DNA from: Pseudopithomyces maydicus
Lineage: Eukaryota > Ascomycota > Dothideomycetes > Pleosporales > Didymosphaeriaceae
Assembly (NCBI GenBank): GCA_026873275.1
Contig: JANTUC010000018.1
Span: 558,001-622,000 of the forward strand
DNA: 64,000 bases
Reading direction: 5' to 3'
Shown: piece by piece, positions 25,508 through 36,228 of the stretch
Numbering within the stretch: the stretch's first letter is position 1
How the letters are laid out: every line of letters starts with the position of its first letter
Notes under the pieces: model-generated
The model's database searches: none
The model's input: the letters and a program-made list of their open reading frames with translations, nothing else
What the model was told of the DNA's origin: nothing
Made by a program: the position numbers and the translations under genes

Positions 25508-28500
25508 ATGGCTGGTGCCGCAAAGCGCCGCGCGGCCCGCGCCCAGTCCGAGAAGAACAAAGGCAGTTCTTCCAGCGGCTCATCGGGCAATCCTTCTGAT
25601 GGCACTGGTCGTTCACTTCCCAAGTCCATTACTCGCTTGGATGGCAATCGTGATCCGACCACCGTCACCAACAAGGGTAGAAACGCAATCGACTACTCTC
25701 GTCCTCAAGATCTCAAGAACATCTCCGAGGCGCTAGGCTTCGCCGGCTGGTGTGTCGCTCGTGGTGTAAGTACAAACGCTCTTTCAATCATTGGTCCACG
25801 CACATTGTGCATATTATCCCTGCCTCGTACTGGATATATGCAAGATTATCAAACGCCTTGCAATCGCAAAGGTCGTTTCGAACTTGTACCAGTGTAGCCG
25901 AGCCTCATACGGGAGGGCATAAAAAGGTTCCTTTCGTTCCTTTGTTCATCCTTCCCTTTCCCTCAACATCCACGATCTGTTCCCTTGTACATACAAGTAA
26001 CTTGGTCCTGTTTCCACACAATCATTGATTCCTTCCACTCCTCCCCTGTACCATTATGGTCGCCTATCACCGCTTGCCAACAGGCGACTACTCCCGCTAT
26101 CGAAACTTCAATCTTGATACTGACATCCACAAGCTTGAGATCCCCAGCGAACTTCCTCGCCGCCCAGCGAAATTCAATAACCTGGGAAAGGCAATCAAGG
26201 TTACGCTCAATACCTTCAACGTCATCAAGTTTCCTACTCAGGTTGTTTTCCAGTATGACGTAAGTATCTTCCTCCTATTGAATGCTTCCTTTTACTGATA
26301 TACTCGCAGGTCTCTTGGGGCAAAGAGACCGATAGCACCAAGCGCGTTCTTGTCCGTAAGATCTGGAACTCCAATGCTGTCAAGCAGGCGCTGGGCGAGC
26401 CTGCCAACCTCTGGGTTTATGATGGCAACAAACTGGCGTGGTAAGTGTTTCATCCTCTTCCATGTGTCATTGTCTTATACTAATGCCTATAAGGTCTGGC
26501 AAGCAGCTTCCTCGAGCAGAAACTCGCATCGAGGTTGATCTGGACGACGAAGAGGGTCGTCAGAACAATACTGGCAAGAACAAGCATAAGCTTTTCGTGA
26601 AATTCACCCGCCAAGTTGATTTCTCTGGTCTGCAGTCTTTTCTAGACGGCCAGGCAGCATACTCTACAGAGTGCATCGACGCGATCAACTTCCTCGACCA
26701 TCTCATGCGCGAAACCCCAAGCCAGCAATACACTCAGATCAAGAAATCGTTCTTCCAGCGAGGTGAGCAGCGCTTCGACCTCGGAGGGGGTGTTGAGGCC
26801 TTCAAGGGTGTCTTCGCCTCCCTTCGCCCATGTCTGAACGACCGGTACCAGAAGTCTTTGACCGTCAATGTCGATGTCGCCAACGGTACTTTTTGGCGTG
26901 AACAGGCACTCGGTCGTGCAATTACGATGGCTTTCAACTGCACTCCCCAGCAGTTTTCGGCACGTTATAAAGACTCTATGCGAGACTGGAAGCACTCGCC
27001 CATGAGGAAAGATCTTCGCCGGTTTAGACGTGTTGGCGTCTCTGCTACTCATGTCAAGCCTCCCACAAAGTGGACCATTGACGACTTCGTCGAGAAGGAT
27101 GTCCACACTGCCAAGTTCACAGACAAGGACAACAAGGAGTGGTCACTCTACGCATACTTCCAGGCCAAGTACAATAAACAACTTATGACCGGAGTTCCTG
27201 TTGTTCGTGTCACCAAGAAGATCCGCGGCAAGGACGTCTACTTACCCATCGACGTACTGATCATCGACCCTAATCAGCGTTACAACAATAAGTTGAGCGA
27301 CACGCAGACGTCGGCTATGATTAAATTCGCTGTCACTGTGCCCGCGGAGCGATGGAAGGCCGTGATGCACGGTGTCGAGCTGCTCAACTGGTCGAACGAT
27401 CGTTACCATCAGCATTATGGTCTCAAAGTCGACTCAAAGCCCGCCACTGTTGAAGGCCGCTTGTTGCCACCACCTGTCTCAACTTTCGGTGCAAAGAGCA
27501 AGCAGCCTACCGTGAAGCCTCAGGATCTGCTACAGGGACGTTGGCGTCTTGACGATCGCCAATTCGCGCTGCCCAATACCGATCGACCTATTCGGGCGTG
27601 GGGTCTTTGTGTGATCCAAGGCCGTGGCGCGCCCGCGCTGCCAGAAGCCGAGAAGTTTGTCCAACAATTCATTCAGATCTACAAGAGCCACGGTGGCATC
27701 TTCCAACCTCATCCGCAGCATGGTCTGAAGCCATGGATGGGCCCAGGTAACCTCGCCGACGGTGGTGAGATGGTGAACAAAGCCTGGACTGCTACGGGCA
27801 ATCGTTACCAAGCGCGCCCGACGATCATGTTCTTCGTCGTCACTGATCGCAATGTCGAGATCTACCGCCGGATCAAGAAATCGATGGACATTCGATTTGG
27901 TGTTGTTAGCCAAGTGCTTCAAGCAAAGCATGTCGTCACTTGTTCGGCGCAGTACATCTCGAACGTTTGTATGAAAGTCAATGCGAAGCTGGGTGGTGCT
28001 ACCAACGTCGCGCGCTCCACTATCATTCCGAAGCTCAATCCCAAAGCGGCCTCTACCGCCACTATGGTTGTTGGAGCAGATGTTTCGCACCCAGCTCCGG
28101 GCGCTGGATCGGGAGAGGCTGCTTCGTTCGCGGCCATCACTGTGTCTAACGATGCCAGCTTCACTCGCTACTGGGCTGAGGTTCAGACCAACGGCCACCG
28201 CGTCGAGATGGTGACCACGACCAATATCCAGGATCACTTCGGTCGCATGGCGAAGAATTGGATGCAGCGTCTGGGTCGTGGTCAGCCGCCAGAGCGTATT
28301 ATCTACATCCGCGATGGCGTGAGCGAGGGTCAGTATGCAGCCGTCCTCAACGAAGAAGTCCGTGACATGAAGAGCGTCTTCGCCCAGCTAGGCTGCAAGA
28401 CGGCTCCATTGTTCTGCGTTATCATTGCCGGAAAGCGCCACCATATTCGGTTCTTCCCCCAGCAAGGCGACCGCAATAGGAATCCTCTTCCTGGCACCTT

Positions 28501-28906
28501 GATCGAGGCTGGTTGCACCCATCCGCATGAGTTTGACTTCTACCTCTGCAGCCACGTGGCCATCAAGGGTACAGCTCGTCCAATTCATTACCAGTGCATT
28601 CTGAACGAGGGAGGTGCTTGGCAAGCTGCGGAGATTCAACAATTCCTGTTCGAGCACTCTTATCAATACATCCGCTCGACCACACCCGTCTCTCTGCACC
28701 CGGCCGTCTATTATGCTCACTTGGCTGCCGATCGCTCTCGGGCTCATGTCAACGATAGCCCCGTCTCGTCCGGCAAGAAAGAGGCCCAGGGCCAGGCTCC
28801 TGATGTGCGCTCCTCGACTGGCTCTTCTAGCCGCAACATCGAGGTTGCACCTCTCCAGCCTATGCCGGCCAATACGGGCATTCGCGAGACGATGTGGTAT
28901 ATCTAA
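25508..28906 (+). CDS. Argonaute (slicer-type, RNA silencing)
   Basis: The ATG at 25508 begins MAGAAKRRAARAQSEKNKG. Exons: 25508–~25763, ~26084–26259, 26310–26440, 26494–28906, about 991 residues. The first junction needs a donor at CGTG|GTGTAA to keep phase; the stronger GTAAGT two bases on would shift the frame. ArgoN (LPRRPAKFNNLGKAIKVTLNTFNV), the linker, PAZ (KWTIDDFVEKDVHTAKF, DVYLPIDVLIIDPNQRY), the MID region (IRAWGLCVIQG) and PIWI follow. The slicer tetrad appears intact: D717 (GADVSHP), E759 (HRVEMV, inferred), D795 (RDGVSEGQY) and H875 (SHVAIKGTARPIHYQC). The terminus ETMWYI matches the usual hydrophobic Ago C-terminus. Argonautes load small RNAs from Dicer and cut or silence matching transcripts. 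The N-terminal exon junction is the uncertain part. Confidence 0.93.
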
Positions 28907-30429
28907 ATCGCTTTCTAGGTCGAACGACCCACTGTGATGGCGTCAATACCATGCAGGTTTGCAGCATAGCTGAGAGCTTCTGTAGTTCCTTGATATGCTC
29001 ACATCCCAATTTGGTTCTATGGTATATCCTCGGTCTTTTTTTGTCGATTTTGGCTTTATGCCTCTCGATCGACACCCTCTATCCAGCTTCTTTATGGCGG
29101 TGGATGGTTGGTGACGATATGATGACTATGAGCATCTGTTAATCGGTATTGGTGTCCTGCAATAGGCAATGAACACCTAGCTTCTATTGGGAATTAAATG
29201 GGAAAAAATCTTTTACGAATGATTTCTTTTGTTCCCTGTGACCGTAAAACCCGTGAGAAGCGATAGCCTTGCTGATTCTGCTTGTAGAGTTCTTGACCTT
29301 TGTTTAAGAGCAGAGCATAGGTATACTAAAGTCTTACTAATTAACTAGGTTAGATTTCGGTCAGAAAAAGGAAGACCAGCAAAGGGCGATACTTATAGAG
29401 AAGGACAAGACGCGATTGCAAAAGATCAAAGGAGCATGTCTTAGGCAGCCATGTGGTAGTATAACAATAGAATGGACAGGAGAATCGAGCGAGAAGAGAA
29501 CAAGGCAGCGGTGTGACCGTAGATGACCAAATGCTATGAAGGAAGCAATCCATGGATCCAAGCTGTACGTCACGTGGGAGTTCCAGCCAAGGTTCAATTT
29601 TACAATTTTTGATGCCAGAGGTACCCGGACCAAAACTTAGGGTTGATAAAGACAAGCCCACAACACACAAGAGCGCAGCTACTAAAGATGGGCCTCCTTG
29701 TTCTACAGACCAAGTTGGAGCGCTGACAGCGTGGCCAACAATAAGACAGGGGCGCGGAGGCAAAAGATGTATCGTCAAATTATTTACCTATACTCCACAG
29801 GCGCGCCGGAACGCGCAGAAGCATCGGGGGTAAGCAGACGTCCGTAAGGGTATCTCTCTCCCCTCCATTTTCCCCTCCAGCAGCCTCATTGACAGGAGAA
29901 AGCAGAGTGAATATGAAGGGTGTTCAGTTTATGTATGGAGAAGAGAAGGAGCGCGCGCAGGAACACAAATAAAAACTGAGATGGCTGGGTTAGTCAGCAG
30001 CTCGATGCAGATTAGCGGACTGGGCGAAAAAGGGTTAATTCCTTGATGGTGGGGTTGCGACTGGGTAGCGGGGCTATTTGTTGTCAACCGTTCAGAAGGG
30101 CCCGAAGAGTCATATTACTTGGAAGGGACGTGATTCGGTGAGTATGGGGGCTTATAAGCAGTGCGACTGTGCATTTACGCTGATTTTCGAGTGTCATAGC
30201 ACCTACCACTTCTTGCGCTACTCCGTATAACAGCCCACCACCACCGACATCTTACCCACTTTGCACGCACGCGAGCACACATCCGCCTTACCACTAAATC
30301 CGCTGCTGATACGCTCCTGTCTCCAGCACAACTCTCCGCCCAGCACAGAACCGGATCGAATCGAGTCCTCGGCCTCGAACCCTTGCCTTCGAGTCCCATA
30401 CACATCCATACCCGTCTACTACCACAGCC
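28907..30429. other. Intergenic region between Argonaute and the PDAP1-like gene
   Basis: About 1.5 kb. The first part is the Argonaute 3' region (TTTTTTTGTCGATT, AATTAAATGGG). The last ~250 bases carry TTATAAGC (about 30,151) and a C/A-rich leader. No gene, RNA or repeat was recognised. Confidence 0.45.
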
Positions 30430-31211
30430 ATGTCTTCTGCAGCACGCGGTCGCGGTGGCAAGTTCAGCAAGCCCAAGCGTGGAGGTGGCAAGCACTTCTC
30501 CAGGGATCTCCAGCCGCTGAATGCGGATGGCGAGGTGGTGGGCATGTGGGGTGTACGTCTATCTTCCACAATGAAAGGCGGCAGCAACTAACCTGAAGAC
30601 AGGACGAGCCCGTGAAGGAAGAGTCCGAAGAGGAGGAGGAGTCTTCGGAGGAAGAGTCCAGCGAAGACGATTCCAAGCCGCAGCAAGAGATGACCCGTGA
30701 GGAGCGTCGCGCTGCCGCAAAAGCCCGCAAGCAAGCCGCTATCGCGAGGCAGAACCAGAAGGCCGCCGAACCCGGCGACCTGCCTCCCTCCGACTCAGAG
30801 GAAGAGTCCGACGACGACATGCCCGCGAACCCGAACCACACAGCCAAGGCCCGCAGCCAGGCTGCAAAGGCACCTGTTGAGGTCGAAGCTCCCGCCAAGG
30901 ACAAGGGCAAGGGAAAGCAGGACGTGAGCCAGCTCAGCCGACGCGAGCGCGAGGCTCTGCAGGCACAGCAAGCAAAGGAGCGATACGAGAAGCTACATGC
31001 CGAGGGCAAGACCGACCAGGCGCGTGCCGATCTCGAGCGCCTGCGGCTCGTCCGCGAGCGCCGTGAGGCCGAGGCTGCTAGGAAGCAGGCCGAGGCTGAG
31101 GAGCGTGCTGAGCACGAGAAGGCCAAGGCAGAGCAGATAGAGCGCGAGAATAGGAAGCGGGAGGCTGCCATGGGCAGCAGGCGCGGTGGCAAGAAGGGCG
31201 CAAAGAAATAA
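30430..31211 (+). CDS. PDAP1 / HASPP28-like 28-kDa heat- and acid-stable phosphoprotein
   Basis: Two exons, 30430–30552 and 30603–31211, joined in phase 0 give 243 residues. The N-terminus GRGGKFSKPKRGGGKHFSRDL is the conserved basic start of this family. An acidic Ser/Glu tract follows (KEESEEEEESSEEESSEDD, casein-kinase-2-like sites). The body is a charged single helix, LSRREREALQAQQAKERYEKLHAEGKTDQARADLERLRLVRERREAEAARK, the PP28 core motif, and the tail is basic (GGKKGAKK). Human PDAP1 is an RNA- and stress-linked phosphoprotein. The fungal function is not established. The intron is 50 bp with a CTAAC branch site. Confidence 0.9.
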
Positions 31212-31779
31212 ACCGCCACTGTGCTTGCAGAGAACATTGCACAGAAGCCGTTACACGGCTTCTCTGGATTTGGATTTATAGAGGATGGTGCTTCTTGCAT
31301 AGCTTGCGAGAAACAATGGGAACATGACTTCATGAAACATGGTATTGGAGGAGGGAATATGCTACTTGGCTGGATCTGGAAACACGTACAAATACGATTT
31401 CGTTCTAGCACCCAATTTGTTTTGCATTGGACCGCCCTGGCTGGAGCTAATGGCATCCTATGACATTTGCAGTGCATCTTCATGATTCTGAGTCGTATCA
31501 TTCCTCCATTATCCCACGAACACGACTAAATCCCGGTTTGACGGGGAGAATTTGAGTAAGTATGCATTCAAATGGCGTATTTTGAGCCCTTGTCGTACTC
31601 GGCGCCCTCGCCACACGAGCATTTGAGACCCACCTAACCAATCACGGACTCCGCTTTCGAAACAGCATCGCCAATATATAAATTAAACAGCATGACCATC
31701 AAGAGCGCTTACAAGGTATAGAAATTCTGGGACCAATAACATACAGCACAGAATACAGGCGCTTCTCCTCCTCCTCTCC
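31212..31779. other. 3' region of the PDAP1-like gene up to the repeat element
   Basis: About 570 bases of unremarkable composition, ending in the sequence TCCTCCTCCTCTCCG (31766–31780) that abuts the AT-rich element and recurs just past its other end. No gene seen. Confidence 0.45.
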
Positions 31780-31780
31780 G
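31766..31780. repeat. 15-bp direct repeat flanking element copy 1, left member
   Basis: TCCTCCTCCTCTCCG here is identical to 32613–32627 on the other side of the element. Removing everything between, plus one repeat, leaves a continuous CTCTCCG–CAAGATT junction, a plausible empty site. Confidence 0.6.
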
Positions 31781-32605
31781 GCTTTTCGATGCGGAGCCGT
31801 TGCGTTATATATAGATTTTAATGTATAATTTCATTAATAAGCCTATCTACTACTATTATTTCTCTACTACTAGAGCTATAAGGTTATCTATCTATTTTCT
31901 ATTATACTAGATAATCCTAATTACAGCCTCCCTTTACTTATAATTTAGATAATTTATATCAAGATCTTTAGTAAAGTTACTAATAATTTTATTAAAAGCT
32001 TTATATTACTTTTAGATATACCCTCTCTCTTTACTATAATTAATACTATTACCTATAGATATTAGTATTAAATAGTAGGGAGGGATATATACTTATAGTA
32101 CCTTTCTAAAATAATAAAATAGACTCTTAAAAGTTTAAGCTTTTATCCTTTATTAAAACCTTTCCTTTTTACTATATTCTTTTTTCCTTAATTACCTTTA
32201 TTAATAGCATCGCTTCTTTTTAAAAACTCCTTTATAGTAATAGTATCGAGCCTTTTAGTATTATAATATAAAGATAGATTACTATTTTTATTAATAATTA
32301 AAATATACGTCTCCTTAGTTATAGTAGTTAGGTTTTAATAGAGGAAAAGGTTACTAATATAAAATATATTAGAGAAGTAGGTCTTTTTAAGTTTTATATA
32401 CTCTTTAGTTTTTATAGTACTAGAACTTACTATCTATTCTACTATCCTAATATATTTACTACGCCCTTATTAATTATATTTATTATCTCCTATTTAGTTA
32501 TTATTCTATTACTTATAATTATTAAATTTATTATATCTAGTTTACTCTTAGTGGCTGGAGTCGGCATAACCTGTATAGGTTTTTACGACGTTAATTGACC
32601 ACTGT
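31780..32605 (+). mobile_element. RIP-mutated non-autonomous DNA transposon, copy 1
   Basis: About 826 bp, extremely AT-rich, with no surviving frame. It is homologous end to end with the reverse complement of 57316–58145. Both begin GGCTTTTCGATGCGGAGCCG and end in a block containing GGCTGGAGTCGGCATAACC and TTAATTGACCACTGT. Differences between the copies near the left end are all transitions, mostly TpG→TpA (copy 2 GATGAGCCTGCC against AATAAGCCTATC here), the mark of RIP. The size, the absence of coding and the 8-bp duplication at the other copy suggest a hAT-like MITE. Relative to copy 2 the outermost four left bases are missing, and no 8-bp duplication flanks this copy. Confidence 0.85.
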
Positions 32606-32612
32606 AACACTG

Positions 32613-32627
32613 TCCTCCTCCTCTCCG
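32613..32627. repeat. 15-bp direct repeat flanking element copy 1, right member
   Basis: Exact copy of 31766–31780. Seven extra bases (AACACTG) separate it from the element end at 32605. Confidence 0.6.
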
Positions 32628-32642
32628 CAAGATTATGACGTA

Positions 32643-33449
32643 ATGGCCGAATCTATCTTTCCAGAAGAACAATCCAACTTCGAGACCTTCCGAGATTGCT
32701 TCAGCGAGCCTGTACTAAAAGCTTTGGCAAAACCAATTGAAAAGGGTTCGAAAAAGAAACGGGTTTCGCGTAGGAGTAAATATGGAAAGAATGGCGCCAC
32801 GAAGTCAAGGACCGTGGCGACTACAACCAATGCCGTGAGTGCAGAAGAAGAGCGAGCAACCGCCGAAGACCTAGGCGAATTCATCGACGTACGACCATCC
32901 TCCCAACTTCCCCACCCTCTCACCGCCGCACTAACCTAACCCTCCCAGTACCTAGCAACCCTCATCTTCCCCAGCCTCCCCTCACCCCTCCGCGCCCTCA
33001 CCCACTCAAAATACAAAGACAACCTCAAACTCCAAGACCTCTACTCCCCACCCCTAACCCCCTCCACCTCCACCCCCTCATCAACACCATCCCCCCTCCG
33101 CCATCGACTCCCTAACCTCCTACGCGCTCCTCCCCTCCCCCCAGACGCCCTCGACCTCCACCACTTCTTCACCCCCGTCCTCTCCGCATACGTAACGAGC
33201 GTTACGGCCCCGCCACCCATCTGGTCGGCAACCCGGACGTCGGCGTGCGAGCTGTGTCAGCGGGATTGGATTCCGCTGACGTATCACCATCTTATTCCCA
33301 AGTCGACGCATGAGCGTGTGAGGAAGAGGGGGTGGCATGGGGAGGAGGTGTTGAATTCGGTGGCGTGGTTGTGCAGGGCGTGTCATAGCTTTGTGCATGG
33401 GTTGGTGGGGAATGAGGAGTTGGCGAGGGGTTTTATACCATGGAGTTGA
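32643..33449 (+). CDS. Fungal HNH nuclease-like zinc protein, C-terminus frameshifted
   Basis: Exon 1 is 32643–32888 and exon 2 is 32949–33449, with a 60-bp intron (CTAAC branch, CAG acceptor) in phase 0, giving 248 residues as read. The C-terminal half has the HNH pattern: CELCQRDW, LTYHHLIPKSTHERVRKRGW, then VAWLCRACHSFVHGLVGNEELARGF. The two CxxC pairs probably bind structural zinc, and YHH is the metal/nuclease motif. Members of this Pezizomycotina family are short and of unknown role. After ELARGF the conserved tail YTMELILEGES appears one frame over (33434–33470), with more at about 33570–33640 (DVVESWVKWVGGVRW) past an apparent intron. One missing base in the G run 33427–33430 explains the loss. 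The ATG lies only 38 bp from the transposon end, so the native promoter may be displaced. Confidence 0.8.
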
Positions 33450-36228
33450 TTTTGGAGGGGGAGTCGATGGTGAGTATAGTGTTTGCTTGCTTTGTGGTTT
33501 GGTGGAGGGGTTGTTTCGGAGGGTGGTTCTTCGGGAGGAAGATCTTGGTGCTGACAATGATATATAGGTGATCCGGAGAAGAGGGATGTTGTTGAAAGTT
33601 GGGTGAAATGGGTTGGTGGTGTTAGATGGAAGAGTAGATAGGTCTGAGGGGTACAACGTTTGAATGTTCACGGCTGTACGATCATTTCCGGATTAGATGT
33701 TACGTATGCGATTTGAAAAAAGAAGCACTGCGCTGTGTGGGAATAAGTAAACGAAGCCATGAACTGATTATGGTGCGAACTGAATCAAACATCGCGAGGA
33801 TCGAATCAGACACCGACCTTGTTTCTGACTTGGAAAAGCCTACGAACGAGCAAGTGGGTAGTCGTTCGATAGACTGAAGAACCTAGATGACAATGCTAGT
33901 GTCGAATTACTGTCAAGGTATGCCTCACGCCCCATAGAAGAGGATCTATATCGGTAAAAAGTTATTTTGGAAGATTCTGGATCTCGGGGAGTTGGCCTTG
34001 GCTGAAGATCAAGACACGCGACTCAGGTTCGGGCAGTCGGTAATCCTCTATAGGCTCGAGCATATTTTTGGAAACTCCGTTGAGACGGAGCGGTCTGTCG
34101 AAGCGCTTCACGGCCCGATGAATTCGAAAGATGAATCCCGTGATGTGCCAGCGCTCAATTGAACTGTAGTCAAACTGTCGATCTGTAGACTAGCCTTTCG
34201 TAGATGATCGACAAGAGCATCTATATATGGAGAGTGTGAGTTGTCATGTGGTCCCAAAGCCTCCAGTATCCCCTGCTCCTGCAGATGTCGGTAGTTCCAT
34301 CGAACCAGCAGTCTCCATTGTCGCAAAGATAGCAGCATGGCAGCAAATCAAGACCAACGAAACATTGTAAGCTCTTTTCTTAGCGTGAAGGACCTATTGT
34401 GTCTGAGAGTTCGACTACACAATTGACATGTCAAATAAAAGTGCGTATCACTTGGGACAAATTATGGGTTGACTGCTCTATCCGCTATGCTAGGGTAACG
34501 CAGCCATGTTAAAAACGGAATCACTTTTGTCATAGGTGACCTCGTACCATTTAGTAGCTTCGCTTTGATGTAAACGTATGCACGCAGTACAGCCTTTGCG
34601 AACACAACGTCTGTACCTCCCCACCGTTGGCGAGTACATCGGCTGCCGGCATGAGGGACGGACTTAGAACAAGCGCTAGAGCTGGTATCGGTCCAGTCGT
34701 TTCCGCAGTGGAGATCGCTTTGAATTTGCTACTAGGGACCTATTTTTACTACGGAGGAAACGGAGACAGATAGTATTTGTCGAGCAACAGGGAGGACTCA
34801 GGAAGCTTGGGCTAGAGCGGCCAATGAACACGCTATCGAAAGAGCCAGGGCAGTGCGAACGGTGAGGATTGGATCCGCGGAGAAGGTCAGAAGAAGTGGT
34901 GGAATGCGATACTCCCGAGACGGAGTAATGGGATGGTGCTCACCGAGAATACGGTGGTGAGTTGATTCTTTAGGTTAAAGCTACGTCTGCAAGTCGAGCC
35001 GATTCATTCATCGTCTATCTGAGCCTAGAATATATCATACCGTAGAGTTCGAAAAGATTACTTGCCAGTGAACTTCACTTCAGTTTTCATCTCTCCTGGT
35101 GACACTCATGTCTCGAAAACGATACACCAAAATTCCTATCGTGACGTCCATACTGTACCTTCGCTTCACGTTCTATTTCTAGCCTTGCCGATCTCTGAAT
35201 ATGCGCACGTGGAACGTTACCCGCTTCTGGCAATGTACCGAACAGATCTAATTTTAGATGGCGCATCGTACTCGGTTTTTATTACCCAAGGGTTCTGGGT
35301 TTGCGACATGGTATCAAGAGGCCGGACTTTGGGCTTTGGAAGTGGAAGTGCGGGTGATCTGCTCGGAGTATTATCTGACCGTTGCTGCCGGGATCGCCAT
35401 ATCCCACGTCACCTCTCGAGTACGTGAGATGATCGCAAAAAGAAAACACGTTTGCATGTGCATGAAGCCCGAACCGCGAAACGAGAATTCGAGAGCTTCT
35501 AAGAGCTGACAAAGCATAGCGGCAAGCTTAACGTTCTCTTTCGCTGAATTCTGGGGCAAAGGCCGGTCGCGGGGTCTATTCTGAGTAGATAGCTGTCTCG
35601 TGGTACGGCATGTCTTGGATGTGTCTGGTGGAGGCGAGAAAGTCGAAGCGAGGAATGTAAGAACTTTGGATGACACATCACCCCGATTGCCAGCCTTGCA
35701 TCCTCTTTCAGTACTCCTGCATCCAACGTCTCGCCTTGCCGTACAAGCTTCCAAAATCAGCCATCTCGCCCGATGAACGTATTCGGTAGACAAGCCTCAG
35801 ACAAGCCTCACGGCCGCGCCGAGTCGGCCAATGGTGGGAGCACCGCCACGAGCTGGCGCCACACTGTGTGGCTTTTCTGCTAACGCAGCTGGTGTGCACG
35901 CATGAGCGCGCTGTCATCTCACACGCAGCTTGCAGCGTCAACGGCGCTATATTTAGGCCCTAGGCAAATGTTGCGCATCCCGTTTGGGCTAATCATAAGG
36001 TGAACTTAACGAAATGAAAGAGCGGTCGAGCATGTGGGTGGGACCAGCCTGTCGTTATTACTAGTGAGACGGCCATAGCCGCGCAGGGCTACTCATACAA
36101 CATCGCAGACGATCCATACTGTTACGAGAACAAAGTTTAGGCTTCACTCTTCTTGAATTCATCCTTCTTGATCGCCTTTTTTTCTTTCTTTTTTGTTATT
36201 TTACACCCTGGACTTTTTGCCTTCGAAT
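33450..36228. other. Gene-poor interval with a few coding-like fragments
   Basis: 2.8 kb without a complete gene that I can support. The first ~190 bases hold the displaced C-terminal codons of the HNH gene. A 75-codon minus-strand frame (33962–34189) reads like a genuine 3' exon and is listed separately. A 40-codon frame at 34651–34773 has one hydrophobic span. The final ~80 bases before the next gene are T-rich (TTTTTTTCTTTCTTTTTTG), a leader-like tract. Confidence 0.4.
33962..34189 (-). pseudogene. Orphan 3' exon-like reading frame (possible unannotated or decayed gene)
   Basis: Read on the minus strand from an AG acceptor (CTAG|TCTACAG), 75 codons run to TAA at 33964–33962. The peptide looks protein-like (FDYSSIERWHITGFIFRI, RAVKRFDRPLRLNGVS, EDYRLPEPESRVLIFSQ) and not like low-complexity noise. 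Upstream, in another frame, lies MLLSLRQWRLLVRWNYRH (from 34338), which could be a first exon, but no good donor and phase-compatible junction was found. Family unknown. It could be a small real gene, or a remnant beside the transposon. Confidence 0.35.
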
